A stretch of DNA of 64,000 nucleotides. Source: Telmatactis stephensoni (Eukaryota > Cnidaria > Anthozoa > Actiniaria > Isophelliidae). A model generated the notes under the pieces. The model saw only the letters and a list, made by a program, of their open reading frames with translations. It was not told the DNA's origin and ran no database searches. Shown here piece after piece: positions 25,572 to 38,524 of the stretch. The stretch spans positions 1,017,010 to 1,081,009 of the forward strand of contig JALIZF010001866.1 of NCBI GenBank assembly GCA_029948255.1. The letters are read 5' to 3'. Numbering within the stretch: position 1 is the stretch's first letter; every line of letters begins with the position of its first letter. A program made the translations under genes and the position numbers.

Positions 25572-28500
25572 ATGGCGGCTGATTCGAAAGAACTTCAAGA
25601 AAACCCTTTCGCTTCCTTTAAAATTTCTTCTTTTGATGTTTTAAGGTAAGCAGAAATGATCGCTTCCTATCGTTCATCTCTGAAAGCTCCATTTCTTTCA
25701 AAGATCACCAGTTCAAATGTCGCAAACTTGTTTTTTTCTCCCTTCTTTTATTAGTGATGTTACAAGAAGTGTCTGCAAGCAGTGCAAGTCTTCTAGGAAA
25801 TATTACTGTTACAAATGTTTTGTGGTGGTTGGTATTGAACGATCGTTGATCCCATCTGTCAAGCTTCCACTTAAAGTCGATATGTAAGTCATGCAAGGAA
25901 AGTTCTTTGTGTGTGTGTTTAAATTTGTTATATTTTTGATAGCCACTGTCAGTCTAGGTTTTGTATCACGCTGTTTTTATCTTGTAGAATCAAACACCAA
26001 GGCGAAGTGATGGGTAAAAGCACTGCTTGTCATGCTGCAATTTTAGCTCCTGATAATGTCACAATTCATGATTTTCCTGTAAGTATATTTCACAAATTCT
26101 TGGATTGCAATCATTCCCAGGAGAACAAAAGACATGGCAGCCATGTTGGTGATCTTGACAACAACAAAAAACACCAACATGTCTTGCCATGTCTTTTGTT
26201 CAATTCACTCTCCTGGGAATTATTACAATCCAAGAATACACATAGATCAACAAGTTTAGATTTTTTGCATTTTTTGCAGTTATAGATATTAAATCTGTTT
26301 TGCTACACTGTCATTGATCATTAATCTTCTGCTTTTTATAGACTGTACCTGACTTCAAGTCTAAAGAAAAGGTGAGTTTACTGTCCTTGACACTTGTTCA
26401 GAAAAATGGTTCAGTGTGTGCAGTGCACTTATACACTCCCCCCCCCCCCTCCTCCAAAAACCAAAAACAAAAAAAAGTCAAACCAGAAAAATAGCCTTTT
26501 ATTTTTAACAAATCCTAGATGTGAAAAGTGTAATTTAGGCCATGTTTGTTTCTTGGCATTTTACTCCATAACTGGTTTTACTAACTTTGCCAGCGTGAAA
26601 AAAAAAGGATCCTATCCATAGTACACATCCATATTAGCCCCTCTCCCCCTCAACATTTCCCCCCTTTCCCATAGGGGTACTGTATGACAGATGGTGCATG
26701 GATGGACATGACTTAATTGTACTGATTGATTCACTGGCAGATCTAAGGTTTGGGAAGAAGGTTGTGGCACTACTAAAATACTGTCTTTCCTTTATCATTA
26801 CCTTTGGACCCAATTCACCCTTCCCCAAGATTAATTTGCCCCCGTGATTAATAATAATGTGTGGATAACAATTTTTGTTGGTCAAGTCATGTAACAATCT
26901 TTAAATTATACACAAACCTCCTTGCTCATTTTTGCATAAAGGCTAACTAATGTTTCATTTTAAAGTGCTCTTTATAAATAATATCAGACATTTTGTTTAC
27001 TTTTAGGTTGTCCTTGTTTATCCTTCTGAGGTATGAGTACATGTGTGGTCATTCATTTTTAACTTGTGGACATTTGATAAAAGCAACAAGTTGTAATATT
27101 GTATTGGGATCAGATTGTACAAAAGTGTCATCTATTCACTCACTCAATCTACAATCCTTGCCAGAATTGTTGGCACAATTTGGTCAGGATGCGCAGTGGA
27201 TGGTAATGAGATTGGCTCCCCCCACAATCCCCCTGTACAATGTTGCTGTGAAATCCCCAACACCTACTACTTGGCAATCAGTCCAAAATATCTTCAGCTC
27301 CCAGCAACATTGTACAGGAGGAGGAGGGGGATCCGATAATATGGCTACAAAGTGTATAATTTATTGTAAAAAAATCTGTAAATTTCATATTGTGCCAAGT
27401 AATTTTGGCAAGGATTGTACCCATCAATCGATCCATCAAGGCATCCATCAAACATAAAGCAATCAATCATTTATCCACTCACTTATTGACTAACAGGCTA
27501 TGATGGAAATTGAATGCCCAATAACACTTTAACACTTTTACACTTTAACAGTTCACATGACTGATGAAATGTTGTTGGTGTGTATTTATGTAATATCACT
27601 AGCTAGGAAATTGTCTGTAAGCAAAGTCTCTAAAAATATTTTTCTTTATTTCTATAAAAAGAGACTTTCCTTACAATCAATTTCCTAGATAGTATTTTGT
27701 AATATTACATAAATACACACCAAACCACATTTCATCAATTATGTGAAGTCAGCTGTAAAATTGCTAAGCATTTAGACACAAACACACAAACATTAGTACA
27801 TTAAGAAGTAGTAAAAATAATTCTGTTGTTACTATGTACATAATTTATGTAAGTGCACAATTCTTTATAGAGCAAGATATTGTTTCAATACATAGTATTA
27901 TTTTATTTTGTCCTAATTTCCAATTATGGATTATTTGTTTGCTACTAAAGAATGCTCTAACTCTCAAGAAACTTGGAACAGATTCAAAGTATGATATGAT
28001 AAAGGATTTTGACCGTGTTGTCTTTATTGACAGTACCTGGCCTCAGGCTCATAAAATTATATCAGTAAGTCAGGTCTATATAAGAAATGTCTGTGTAACG
28101 ATAAGATTAAATAATTTCCAGGTTCCCATTTTTAAAGATTCAAAATATTAAAGTATAAAACCACTTCACTTGTGACCACCTCCCATAAGTGAACACCACC
28201 ACTATGAAACCACTTCTCAAAAATACCAAAAGTTTCCCAGTACAAAGTACTAGAGTTGTCACCTCTCACAAGTGACCATGACCACTTCAAGACACATAAT
28301 CACCTCTCTCAACAAATCATGACATGTTTTGTTCATGGAGTTATTTACCTGTTGTTAAGTAAGCAGTCCCCAATATTGCATTGCTATGACAGGTTAATGT
28401 TATAGTTGAATTGATCTATTGCCCTTATTCAAGTCCCAGGTATCCAGTACCGATCAGAATGAAGTTTCTGATTTGTTGAAATAACAAAGAACAGTAAAAC

Positions 28501-31202
28501 AAACAACGAAGGCTAGAACAAAACACATTGTTCACAATAATCCACCCATTCTTTGTTTTTGTCATTTCAACAAATCAGAAGCTCCATTCTGAGAGTACAG
28601 GTTGATCCTCAAGTCCCCCTCTTTAGTATATACACAGGGAGTCCAAACTATCTCTCTCTTAGATGTAATCCCAATAATAGAGAGCTTTAGTTTTACGTAC
28701 AAAGGAAATGACAAACAATAGAGAGGGTCACTTGGCCTGCTTTTTTGGTGTTGCCATTTCAATGCCAAAGTGAGTCATCTCACATTTTCTATAATCGGAA
28801 AAAGTCACACTCACATTTAAGTGCCAAATGTATGTCACCCTGTGCAAAAAAAGCTGATCACATGATCCTCTCTGTTTCCTGTGCACATGGAGCTTAAGCT
28901 CTTTCATATATATTTTAAAGTTGGGACACACACATGCCTATGTATGCATATGTGATTACACAACTCCTTTCTTTGTGTTACATTATACAGGATCCCAGGT
29001 TAGCAGACATACAAAGAGTCCAAATAGAAAATGCAACTACATATTTTTGGAGGTAATGCTACTTACCACTCTTGTGTCACAAATATTGATTTACTTTTTC
29101 CTTAATAAGTGTAAAGGCCCGTTTAAACGGACCCAACATGTTGGGCTAACAACATCCAATATTGTTGGAAGCCCAACATGTTGGGAGCGTTTGAACACCA
29201 TGTTGCGTGTTGTTGGGACTTGTTGGATGTTGTTGGGTGAAGTTTGAAACGCGTCAAACTTCAGAGCCAACAAGTCCCAACATTTCTTTTGTTTTCGCAG
29301 TCATCGAAGCGTAGCCCAAAATGTTGGTCCGTTTGAACGGCTTTATCCAACAAAGTTGGGTACGGACATGCGCACTTCTTGGTTTCTCGGAGTCGTAACC
29401 TTGGAGATAGATTTTTGTTTATCGTTCACCCAACATGTTGGATCCGTTTGAACACCCCCACATCCAACATCATCCAACATGGCCCAACAATGTTGGATGA
29501 TGTTGGCCCAACATGTTGGGTCCGTTTAAACGGGCCTTAACCCAAACCATGAGCTTGCAAAACTAGCAGTACTTGAACAATTATAAACTGGTAAATTAGG
29601 GCTGCTATACAGGTTAGGATCCAAACCAAAATACAAGCAGGAATCAGAAATTGTAATCATGAGTGTGAGGGAAGTTTTGTGTTCTTAAGGGTTATGGATA
29701 AAGGAATCTTAAGAAATAATAGTGGGATATGAGACTAAGGGAATTGAATGTCGAAGCTTTGAAAAATTCTGTGTGCAATTTTCAACACAAATTAGCAACA
29801 TTCAATGCCCTAGACAAACTTTGAGGTTAGTCAAGTTAGTCAAATATAGAAAGATTGGCTATCCAATTGTGTTTCCCAGTGTTCTACCCACTGCTAACTA
29901 ACAAAAAAATGATTAACCTAAACTGAAAATTCTATATCAAACATATCTCTATAAACATGTGTCATTCACACGGCCATGAAGTCTATACTCATATTTGGGT
30001 AGAAAAAGGATTTGAGTGTTAATCCAGAATGAAAATTAGGATTAAAACTCGCACAACAGTCTAGTTTTTGGCGCTTTTCACCATTATTGCTCGTCATTGA
30101 AAAAAATCTCCTCTTAAGTTGTTTGAAAGTGTGTTAATGCTAGGTTTTTAAAAACAATGGTTTTCTTGAGCTTTAACCCTGGTTTAGAGCTAACCTGCTT
30201 TTGAACAACTGAACCCAGGATTAAATTCAGTGGCGGATCCAGGGGGAGGTTCCTTGGGTGCCTGGAAACTCCCCTTTCTCATCCTAAAAGTAAAACATTT
30301 TTATGTTGAGAAAGGAAAATATCAAGGAATATACACAGCTGTATTTTTGCTTACCCGACTAATAACCTGTATTTATTGTTTTGTACAATATAAAATATCA
30401 AGTGAACCCCCTCAGTCTGAGCCTTGGATCTGCCTCTGAAATTCAATGGTTTTAATTACATTTGACCCTTGGTTTGGGCTAACTGGCTTTTGAATACTGA
30501 CTGAGCCCTTATGGATAAGAGTGCACTACCGTCCCCCTGTAAAGTCAGTTTATATGACAATAAATATATTGACTATGTTTCAGACCTCAACAAAAACCTA
30601 ATACATGTTTAGCAACTATAGAAGCAGTGTATTACTTTTTTAAAGAATATCACCAATATGTTATGGAGAGGTAATTATTTTACTTGCATAAGAACTGACA
30701 ATAATTATGTCACACTCCTGCACCATGGTGTACACATGCAATGTGGATAGAAAGGTTTCATTAATAGGTGATTGCTACTTTACTGTACTTCACCTCCCAT
30801 TGGATTCAAATATTTCAAGAATTACTGAAACTGTACATATTTTGTATTTTGTCTTGGAGAAACATTCAGTTACAGTTTCTTTCTTGTATCATTTGTTTAA
30901 TAATATGCATGTGCTTGACAGATGCAGTGATATTGATGTTGTATCATACAGAAGCTTTGTGAGTGGTGACTCATCAGTCTAGAGAAAGCCTCAAAACTCT
31001 GAAAATATTATTCATCTATTAATGGATCCATCTATTTCATTTGTTTCAATTTTGGTCACTTATTTACTTTTTAATCTCTCGTTTATTCACCAGGGAATAC
31101 GATGGAGAGTATGACGATTTACTGTACTTTTTTGCAGTTTCAATACCTCTTAATAAAAGAGGAGCAACAAAAAAGGTATACATTACTTCTTTATGCATGT
31201 AA
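25572..31202 (+). CDS. DTWD1: DTW domain-containing protein 1, tRNA-uridine aminocarboxypropyltransferase (9 exons)
   Basis: Exons 25572-25645, 25755-25883, 25988-26078, 26342-26371, 27007-27030, 27951-28064, 28991-29052, 30584-30670 and 31094-31202 splice in frame to 239 aa. DTWD1 makes acp3U in the D-loop of certain tRNAs, using S-adenosylmethionine. Two zinc-knuckle-like CxxC pairs occur at C32/C35 and C43/C46 (CKQC, CYKC). Then come VKLPLKVDIIKH and GKSTACHAAILAP, both hallmarks of the family, followed by the DTW motif as VVFIDSTW (143-146; Ser in place of Thr's preceding Asp also occurs in the human protein). The C-terminal TIEAVYYFFKEYH and EYDGEYDDLLYFF segments also match. It is shorter than human DTWD1 (about 304 aa), mainly because the charged insert before the DTW motif is nearly absent. 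The last exon reads into TAA at 31202; a GTATAC at 31178 could alternatively be a donor to a further exon. Confidence 0.93.
26096..26238. mobile_element. Foldback MITE in DTWD1 intron 3
   Basis: Arms ATTCTTGGATTGCAATCATT (left) and AATTATTACAATCCAAGAAT (right) continue into CCCAGGAGA, ACAAAAGACATGGC and CCAACATG matches around a short loop. It starts 18 bp after the exon 3 donor site. Confidence 0.8.
27150..27420. mobile_element. Nested foldback elements in DTWD1 intron 5
   Basis: The outer pair, ACAATCCTTGCCAGAATT at 27151 and the inverted AATTTTGGCAAGGATTGT ending at 27418, carries TTGGCACAAT inside. It encloses a second inverted pair, CCCCTGTACAATGTTGCTG (27230) and CAGCAACATTGTACAGG (27303-27319). 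The inner element is the family duplicated in tandem at 24802-24912. This is one MITE inserted in another, and it gives an order of insertion. Confidence 0.75.
27551..27748. mobile_element. Foldback MITE in DTWD1 intron 5
   Basis: TTCACATGACTGATGAAATG at the left is matched inverted by CATTTCATCAATTATGTGAA at the right. TGGTGTGTATTTATGTAATA and CTAGGAAATTG are also mirrored in the inner arms. Confidence 0.75.
28140..28330. repeat. GTGACCAC-rich interspersed repeat in DTWD1 intron 6
   Basis: Repeated CAAGTGACCA / TGTGACCACCTC / CATAAGTGAACACCACC motifs in a stretch of about 190 bp. It looks like a degenerate short tandem-derived element; the class is unknown. Confidence 0.4.
28447..28600. mobile_element. 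Foldback MITE in DTWD1 intron 6
   Basis: TCAGAATGAAGTTTCTGATT then TGTTGAAAT at the left is mirrored by ATTTCAACAAATCAGAAGCT then CCATTCTGA at the right, with GTAC at both outer edges. Confidence 0.7.
29114..29538. mobile_element. Foldback transposon with CCAACATGTTGG palindromes, DTWD1 intron 7
   Basis: Terminal inverted repeats AAGGCCCGTTTAAACGGACC (29114) and the exact inverse GGTCCGTTTAAACGGGCCTT (29519-29538). The interior is packed with the palindrome CCAACATGTTGG and shorter CCAACA/TGTTGG copies in both orientations. It is about 425 bp and non-coding. Confidence 0.85.
30011..30116 (+). mobile_element. Partial copy of the 'ATCTCCTCTTA' repeat family
   Basis: GAGTGTTAATCCAGAATGAAAATTxGGATTAAAACT, then CTAGTTTTTGGCGCTTTT and TTGAAAAAAATCTCCTCTTA. 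The same order of blocks occurs at 38525-38640 (inverted) and 42150-42257, so this is one dispersed family. Confidence 0.65.
30227..30443. mobile_element. Foldback MITE with GGCGGATCCA ends
   Basis: TTCAGTGGCGGATCCAGGGG at the left and the approximate inverse CTTGGATCTGCCTCTGAA at the right, in DTWD1 intron 7. A short open frame inside has no protein resemblance. Confidence 0.6.
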
Positions 31203-32279
31203 AACCAAGAAATCAAGCCTCTTGGCTACAAAACAAACAAGTTGATGAAGTTGAAAATAACATAAACAAAAAAGAGTGGTTTAAAGGTGTACTGACATAA
31301 AAATTGCCCGCTGCTGGAGAAATTCCAAATGCTCTAAAAGGCCTATAAATTGTCAAATCGCTGTCATTTACGATTGTTTGTCTTCCAAGAGGGAACCTTC
31401 ACATTTCATGACGTCATTGCGTCACTTCATTGCTACAAGAAAAAGCTATAATTTTCTTCAGCGATGTAACTTGGAGAATTTGAATCAGATTTCATAAATC
31501 TTGAAGCCAAGGTGCAGCAAACCAAGCGTATTTTTTTAAAATCGTTTCCAAATTAAACGTTTATGATTTTTTTAAACTGATCACAAATGAGCGAGTAAAT
31601 GCAAATAACTTCCGTATTTCTTAATTTTATGCCAATCCCATGCTTGACTTTGAACAGAAGGCTATATAGAATATAAATATTGAAGAAACACTTCGTTTTG
31701 ATGAAATTCGCAAAAAATTATAGCTTTTTTAAACCGGAAGTAAAATGTCCCGTGCATGCGCTATACGACCTTCATCCTGGCATTCTCTCCACGACTGGAA
31801 AACAACAAGCCAAGTGCTAGATGCAACAGCGAAAAAAGTCAAATGTTTTCCCGCCAAAAGCGCAAGCGCCGCACGTCAGCATAGCAACGACGTTGCTCAG
31901 CAACGAAATATATCAGTACAACCTTACAGAGGAGGGAGTAACGAACAAATATAGGGAAGGAATGAGAATAATGGGCTTGGAAGGAGGAAGGAATACAAAT
32001 AAGAGTAGTGGTAAGGGAGGAATAAAGTAGTAGAATTGTGGGAGAATTGCCTCAAAAAGTAGGGAGGAGAGAGATTATAGCAACTTGTTCCTCTACACTC
32101 TAACACACTTTCAACATACTTATCATTTCAGTAAGAGAATAAGACTTGAACCGTCTAATAGCAAGAATTCTTCTTAATTATAAACAGTAAGTTTATTTTA
32201 ATACAGTGAATCTCATTAACAGCTCATATCAATGTGTAATCAAAGTTTGCTGTTGTGTATGTTGCTGATCTCAACTGAT

Positions 32280-32559
32280 GGTCAGCGGGACACGGGTGAA
32301 AAACGCACTGCGCACGATCGAAAATTCGGCAGGAATTCGTGGACGCGTTCGTGTTTACAAATAAAAGTACCTGTCGATTGAACTGTCGTGGTATTATGCG
32401 AATTTCTCGAGTACTATTTGACCAGGGAAAGAGAACAACTAAAGCAATCTTTTAGGAAAAGATAAACACTAACTTTTCTCGGACAGCCTTAACTTTCAAG
32501 TTTTTCATCCCTGTCGGTCAGCGGCCGTTCGTTACTGCTCCAACGAACGCCCGCTGACC
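32280..32559. mobile_element. Possible MITE with GGTCAGCGGG ends and terminal hairpin
   Basis: GGTCAGCGGG at 32280-32289 is matched inverted by CCCGCTGACC at 32550-32559. The right end also forms a compact hairpin (32515-32560) with an arm of about 18 bp, GGTCAGCGGCCGTTCGTT, around an 8-base loop. Confidence 0.55.
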
Positions 32560-35500
32560 GTCTAAACAGTAGTCTTCCCTTGTACTTTGAAATTGTGGGT
32601 TTTGATGTAATAATGTAGCGTAAGAGAATAAACTCTTCTTTCCGTATAATGATCATGAATATATTTAATTTGATCAATGTTTACTTAACTCAACACAAAT
32701 GATTTACCGATTTTCAGTAACTTCCACTACATATTGTATAATAGGAAAAAGAAGATATTCAAATATATAGGTATATGGAAAGACACTGCAAATACAGTTA
32801 ATAAATCCACCTTGACAGTCACGGTGTCGCGAAACTACAGCTGCAGCGAGAATTACGCGCCGAGGCGAAGAACCACAGCGAGGGGAAGTGTTATTTTCGA
32901 CTTGTTATCATTTTTCTCAGAAAAAAAGTATGTGGGCGACTTGTGGCCAGCTAACTAAACTTATTTATTGTGTATATATTAGCACGGCTTTTTTATAATA
33001 TATACTTTTTGAAAGCAATTTTTCTACTGATATATAAGTTTTCGGTCCTTATAGTATCGATCTTAGGAAGTGTAGCAATGACTATGCCTCATGATTTTAT
33101 CATTTCGTGATTTGGATCAGTTCTTTTAAACTATAGGATATTTCTTTTATACGTCGGAGTCAGTCATGTGAGTTATTCGATCCAAAGGACTATGTTTAGG
33201 ACATCTGCTGTCAGTGTGAAATAAAACACGAAAGCTTGTTAGCTAGCGGAGGTCCGCACATGTTGACAAATAATTGAAGTTTCTTTTGTTAATGTGAATC
33301 GCCAAAAAATCTAGAAGAAAAGTTATGTTTGGGGTTTCAAGCTTCCCTTGAAGAAAAGAAGAAGAAAAATTTTCCCACGGTCCTCAGTAATACCGTTTGT
33401 CTGTTTTTTACTAGGCAAAACAACCTTTGTTCTTTTTTTTTTCTTCTTTTTTTTTATATATCTTTTTAATAGTCAGAGAGCACTGTGTAAAGCTGTTTCA
33501 ATGTCACCCAGGTAAAATACAAGAAGAAGTATCTGTAAAGTGTAACTTAACTGTTTATTGTTCGTCAAGTGACAGCTCTCATAGCACGGAAAAGAAAAGC
33601 TAGCATACTCTGCATGAATTCCCTCTGCTTTGAATTGAACTCGTCTTTCCCTGTGTACTGAGTTAATTCTCTCTGCAACATTAGTTCACGCCAACCGAAT
33701 AAAGCGGGCAAACAAAGAAAAAGGTAAAAAGAATTACACTGTTTTCAGTTGGATATATATGAAGTCTTGCGTGTGTACTGCCTAGTTTAAATCCGCAGAT
33801 AAGACGAGATAACTCAAACGTCTTTTCATTGATAGGTAATTATTGAGTAATTAGAGAATTTTTGTACATACGAATCTGTTCAAACTTCTTTCAAGCAAAT
33901 TCGATAAGAAAGAACTGTGCTAATCAGAAAATGACGGCTAACGTCCCGAAGCCTTCTTCCGGAACAATTTAGACGCCAGTTCGGTTTCAATTGAGCTTTT
34001 AAACGTATTTGAAAACTAGAGAATATCCAAAAGAAAAAGAAAAAAGAACACCGAGTTCTTCTTCTTTTGAGAAAGCGGGATTTATCTTACATGAAAAAAT
34101 TAGATCACGATTTTTTTGCGGCTTTTCATGACGCGCTCGCGCAATTTAGTGTTTTGGCGGGAAAACTCTGGTCCAAGAAGTCGATGGTTTTGTAAGTAAA
34201 ATTTCATCGAAGTTCTCTGTCCAATTATAATATGTACGTAAAGCGTGGGATTGAAGTGTCCAGTGACAGTCTCTATGATAACAACGCTGATGTTTTTGGA
34301 CGGGCATGATTTTCGGTGAAATATAAATAAACGTATCTATTTCTACATGAAAAGAGAAAAGTTAAGATAAAAATAAACAGCTATAAATAGTCTAATAGTA
34401 AAATTTATACAATATTTCAGTTGGATTTTATGTGCGTGCTGTTGGATAGTTTTCAAAACAAACTCGACAGAAGAAAAGATACTTTTTCTTTCAACTCAAC
34501 CGGTAATTTCGACAGGAAACTACAGCCAAGAGAATTCTCTCGCTAACAAAGAATGACGGAAAAGTCAAGTGTGACTCGGAAAAGTGTAATCTGAACTTTG
34601 GGTAAATAATCTGGACAAATTTCGCTGATTTGAAGTTATTGTATGGCTTAGTAAACTCTTGTATTTCTCATGATAAACAAACATTTATGGCGTCGACATG
34701 TCTTGAATTATATTGAAACTAATACGAAGTTAGTGAATCATTCCTTCCTTAAGTATAAAAGTGTTTAGTAACCGGACGATTATCACAAATTACATTCTCA
34801 AAAATGAACGGATGTATAAATGTGCTTTTGTGTGCGCGCTGATTTGATGGCTTCGAGTTACCACGCTTTCATCCAAACACGCCTCAGACGGGATGTTTGC
34901 CTTTTTTTTGAAAAGACTTTTCATAAATAGCATTGAATTTGAAATTGCTCTCATTTTGTTTATAATGCATCTGGGATTGGTAATTGAATTGAAGATATCG
35001 TGGTAAAAAAAACCCGAAAACAAAACAATTAACTTTTCTTTCTCTACGACTGATAAGAATTTTGAAACTTGTTTTCCTCTTGTTACTTTAAGATTTGGAT
35101 TTACAATTTGTTCAATAATTTCAGCATATTTTTCTGACTATCCAGAAGCCGCAACAATCAAAAATTAAGCACGTTTGTTTTCAAAACCCTTCTTTAGTTA
35201 GATGGTGTTATTAATTATGAACCAATGATGCTTAATTATCCTTTCCTTCACAAAACTGAGTCTGTAAGCGTGGAGTTACCCCGCCCGCGAACTAATCAAG
35301 CGGTTTTATTTCTTATAAAAGTATATAGCAGAATGAGAATATGCTGGGTTTTATGTGAACTACGGAAGAAATCAGAATACAATTGAAGTTCGTTATTTGA
35401 CGGATAATTATTTGAATGTCGAAAATATCGGATTGGAAACTGAAAAAACTCGAATCGTAAACCACCTGCCGCCATACTAGGTTACCAGCGAGTCACAGAT

Positions 35501-35909
35501 TGGAGCAAGGTGGCGCCGATTAATGTAAAACGCATGACAATGACAATTTAACCCAATAAATGAGCCATTGATTCAAATGGTAGCAACTAGCCATAGCTTG
35601 GTAATAGGAATTCTAGCTTTAATAGGTCATCAGTCCCCTTAGACTCGCTTGCGTTGATTGATTTCATAATTAAGTGGGGTTATGTGGGCGGCTTGGTTAA
35701 CTTCTCTTTGTGGATAAGTCCTTGAATTTAATAGGATGGCCATGACATTTCTTTTGTAGTTGTTTTGAAAGTTTCCATTGAAAAGTCACAATATTAACAA
35801 GGACAATTGATATTTAAATTGTTGATTTCGTATGAGGAAGTGATGTCAAGTTAGCAATCGTTTGGCCAACAGCTGCAGTTTTGATCGTTTGCATAACGCA
35901 AATGAATTG

Positions 35910-36038
35910 TATATAGGATGAATAAAGTGCTGAGTGCTAACTCAAGCAACTGCTATCCGACTGCGAACACCATCAGTCGTCACAGATCCCCGACTGGTTC
36001 TTCCGCAACATAACAGCATTTCAGTCTCACAGCTTTCA
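35910..36038 (+). promoter_or_regulatory. Candidate core promoter and noncoding first exon (A)
   Basis: A TATATAG box at 35910-35916 is followed, at about +30, by a stretch of GC content closer to exons than to the surroundings, ending in a consensus donor, TTTCA|GTAAGT, at 36038/36039. No in-frame ATG product is evident. It could be a 5' UTR exon for the peptide gene at 53697, or unrelated. Confidence 0.25.
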
Positions 36039-37115
36039 GTAAGTAGCAATTTATAAAGCTTAATAGTGCTTTCTGTCTGCACGAGAAGGCTAGATAGTTA
36101 CAAAAGCTTTCTTTTTTATTGAACATTGTTTAAATGATTTTAAATGCTGATCAAATACGTTTAAGCGTTTGGAACTAATAGTTGTTCAGTTTTCACTTTT
36201 CGTTTTAAGTAGTATACTCCACCCATAAACTTCGATTACACTTCAAAAGTCCCCGGCATACTTTCAGCTGATACTGACAAAAGATAAAACCTAAGCTCTG
36301 TTAACTTTATTAGTGATACTATGTGTGAATCACACGGGCTTATAAGGACTAGACTTAGACTTCTTCAACCCCTCGCATTGAACATTATAATTTAGATAAC
36401 ATTGCATTTTGATTTTTTCTCTCTATGATTCGTTCTTGAGGCATTGGCAGATAAATGTATAAAGACTTAGTTATATTCCTATTTTACCACGTTTGTTTTT
36501 TCTATCGGTGAACTTGAAGTATGTATAAAAACATATGTCCGATGTTCTTCTCCACATTACGATACCAAAATCGACTTTTAACTTTCTCAGTTTACCCAAA
36601 ATTGGTCATAGAATAATTTCACGGCCTTCAATGTGGTGTGAACTGTATTACGGTTGTCTTGTTCTTCTACTAAACGATTTTTTCCGTAAAAGTTGATGCA
36701 TCTTCTAGAACCTGAAGTTGACTAATTGGAAGCGCTCCCTGTCATCTACTCTTAGCTCAACGCTTGACTTTTCAGTCCTGTTTCATTTTTTATTCTGCTT
36801 TCCTTTTTTCTTTCTTGTCGCTTTCCGCTGTCGGACCAACTCTCTTTTTTTCGATGATTAACAAAAACACTAACAATAACACTGATTAACAAAAAACTAA
36901 TCGTAAGAATTAGGGACGGAGTTTTTTAGATATAGCGAGATCAATCAAAGATTTCAAACAATCTCGTTATGGTATATTTGTGATCAAAGATATCGGATTG
37001 TTCATTTCAATGTTCGTTTGCTGCCGCTCCGTTTAACAACTACGCAGATGGTCATATGGATAATTCATGAATAAGCATTTTTAAAATCATCTAGTCAACT
37101 CCTATAAATTTGAGC

Positions 37116-37248
37116 AAATACTTTAGATAGATCCCCACTCATTGATAGACCAAAATATAGATAAAATAAATATTTTATTCATTCAATTTAAATATTTATT
37201 ATATCTTTACCTTGGTCTCTCACTGAATGGGGATCTCTAAAGTATTTA
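37116..37248. mobile_element. Foldback MITE, 133 bp
   Basis: AAATACTTTAGATAGATCCC at the left is mirrored by GGGGATCTCTAAAGTATTT at the right. Inner arms ACTCATTGATAGACCAA / TTGGTCTCTCACTGAAT and an AT-rich centre complete the hairpin. Confidence 0.75.
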
Positions 37249-37727
37249 TTGAAATGTATCCGTTGAGACGACAATTTCTCTTCAATTTTTCTAAGACCCT
37301 GTGTGCTCTTGTGAAATGTCAGTGGCCCATACAATAGACCAATTCTCGACCAACTTAGCCATTCAGGCTGTGGTTAAATCGCCTCTATCGAAGAATCGGA
37401 CGTTTCTTTCATGCCGATGTATTCCACACTAGTGTGATGTGATCAAAAATGATTGGATGGTTTCTATGCGTAAGACAGAGCAGCCTTGGCCTAGGTTTTA
37501 GTATTAGTTATTTTTTAAGCCAAGAAATATTTAGCCGTCTTTTTCAACAATACCAAATTTCTCGATCATTGATAAAGCATAATTAACCCACGTCAGCCGT
37601 TTGGCGTCAATACACCACATTTTCGCTGTCGCATTTTGGAGGAAATTTGGCGCGGATATGTCGACAAAACCAATCTTAAAAACAATTTATAAATAAAGTT
37701 GTTAATGAATTGGTCTCAGTGTACAGC

Positions 37728-37900
37728 AGGAGTTCAGGAACTCATCCTTCGAACAACAAGACAGTGTTTTATTATACTGATTAGAAATGGTCCGACTCCT
37801 TATTTTCTCTAGGGTTCAGGAGTTCAGGAACTTACCCTACTCTACGACGACCCTTTGAACAACAAGACAGTGTTTTTTAATCCGGTTTTAAAATGGTTCA
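37728..37900 (+). repeat. Local direct duplication, about 65-80 bp x 2
   Basis: AGGAGTTCAGGAACT and GAACAACAAGACAGTGTTTT recur in the same order at 37728-37792 and 37818-37900, with an extra segment in the second copy. Confidence 0.75.
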
Positions 37901-38524
37901 ATCTCTAACCCCCTTTTGCCATTTGTGTACGAAAGAAAGTATAAGGCAAGGTTGTATTCTTACTTATCAGTTAACAGGTGCAATTGAAAACAACATGAAT
38001 AGTTTTTTACGTCATTAGCGGCTTCTTAACGAATCAATTATTTCGGCATTTATTGTTAATGATTACATTTACAATCAATGGTGTATCTGGCGATGGGGCT
38101 TTTTCGAAGAAAAAAGTAATAATAATTATAATAAAGCTGAAACTCATTCTCTCGAACTTGGATATCTCCAATTTCCGGCAACACGAGTTGCCATGGTTAC
38201 CATGACGTCATTAATGTTCAGCTACGTTTTATTCAATTTGTCTACTCGTTTCAGTTCTGGTTACGATTCACGACAAAAAATAAATTCTTTTATATTGAAA
38301 TTTAGGAAAAGATGATAGCTTCTTGCATCATGCAGTTGCATCAATACCTCCAAGTTGTACTCAGTGAAAAAAAGAGCAACAATTCACCGATGCCATCAAC
38401 AGTAACCCCACCAATGAGAGCGTAACGTTTTCCCAAAGAAACAAAATCACAAACCTCTCGAATTTTAGGAGATCTTAAACGTTTTTTGGCTATTTCTTTA
38501 TTGTTTTTCCCAGTATATATAATT

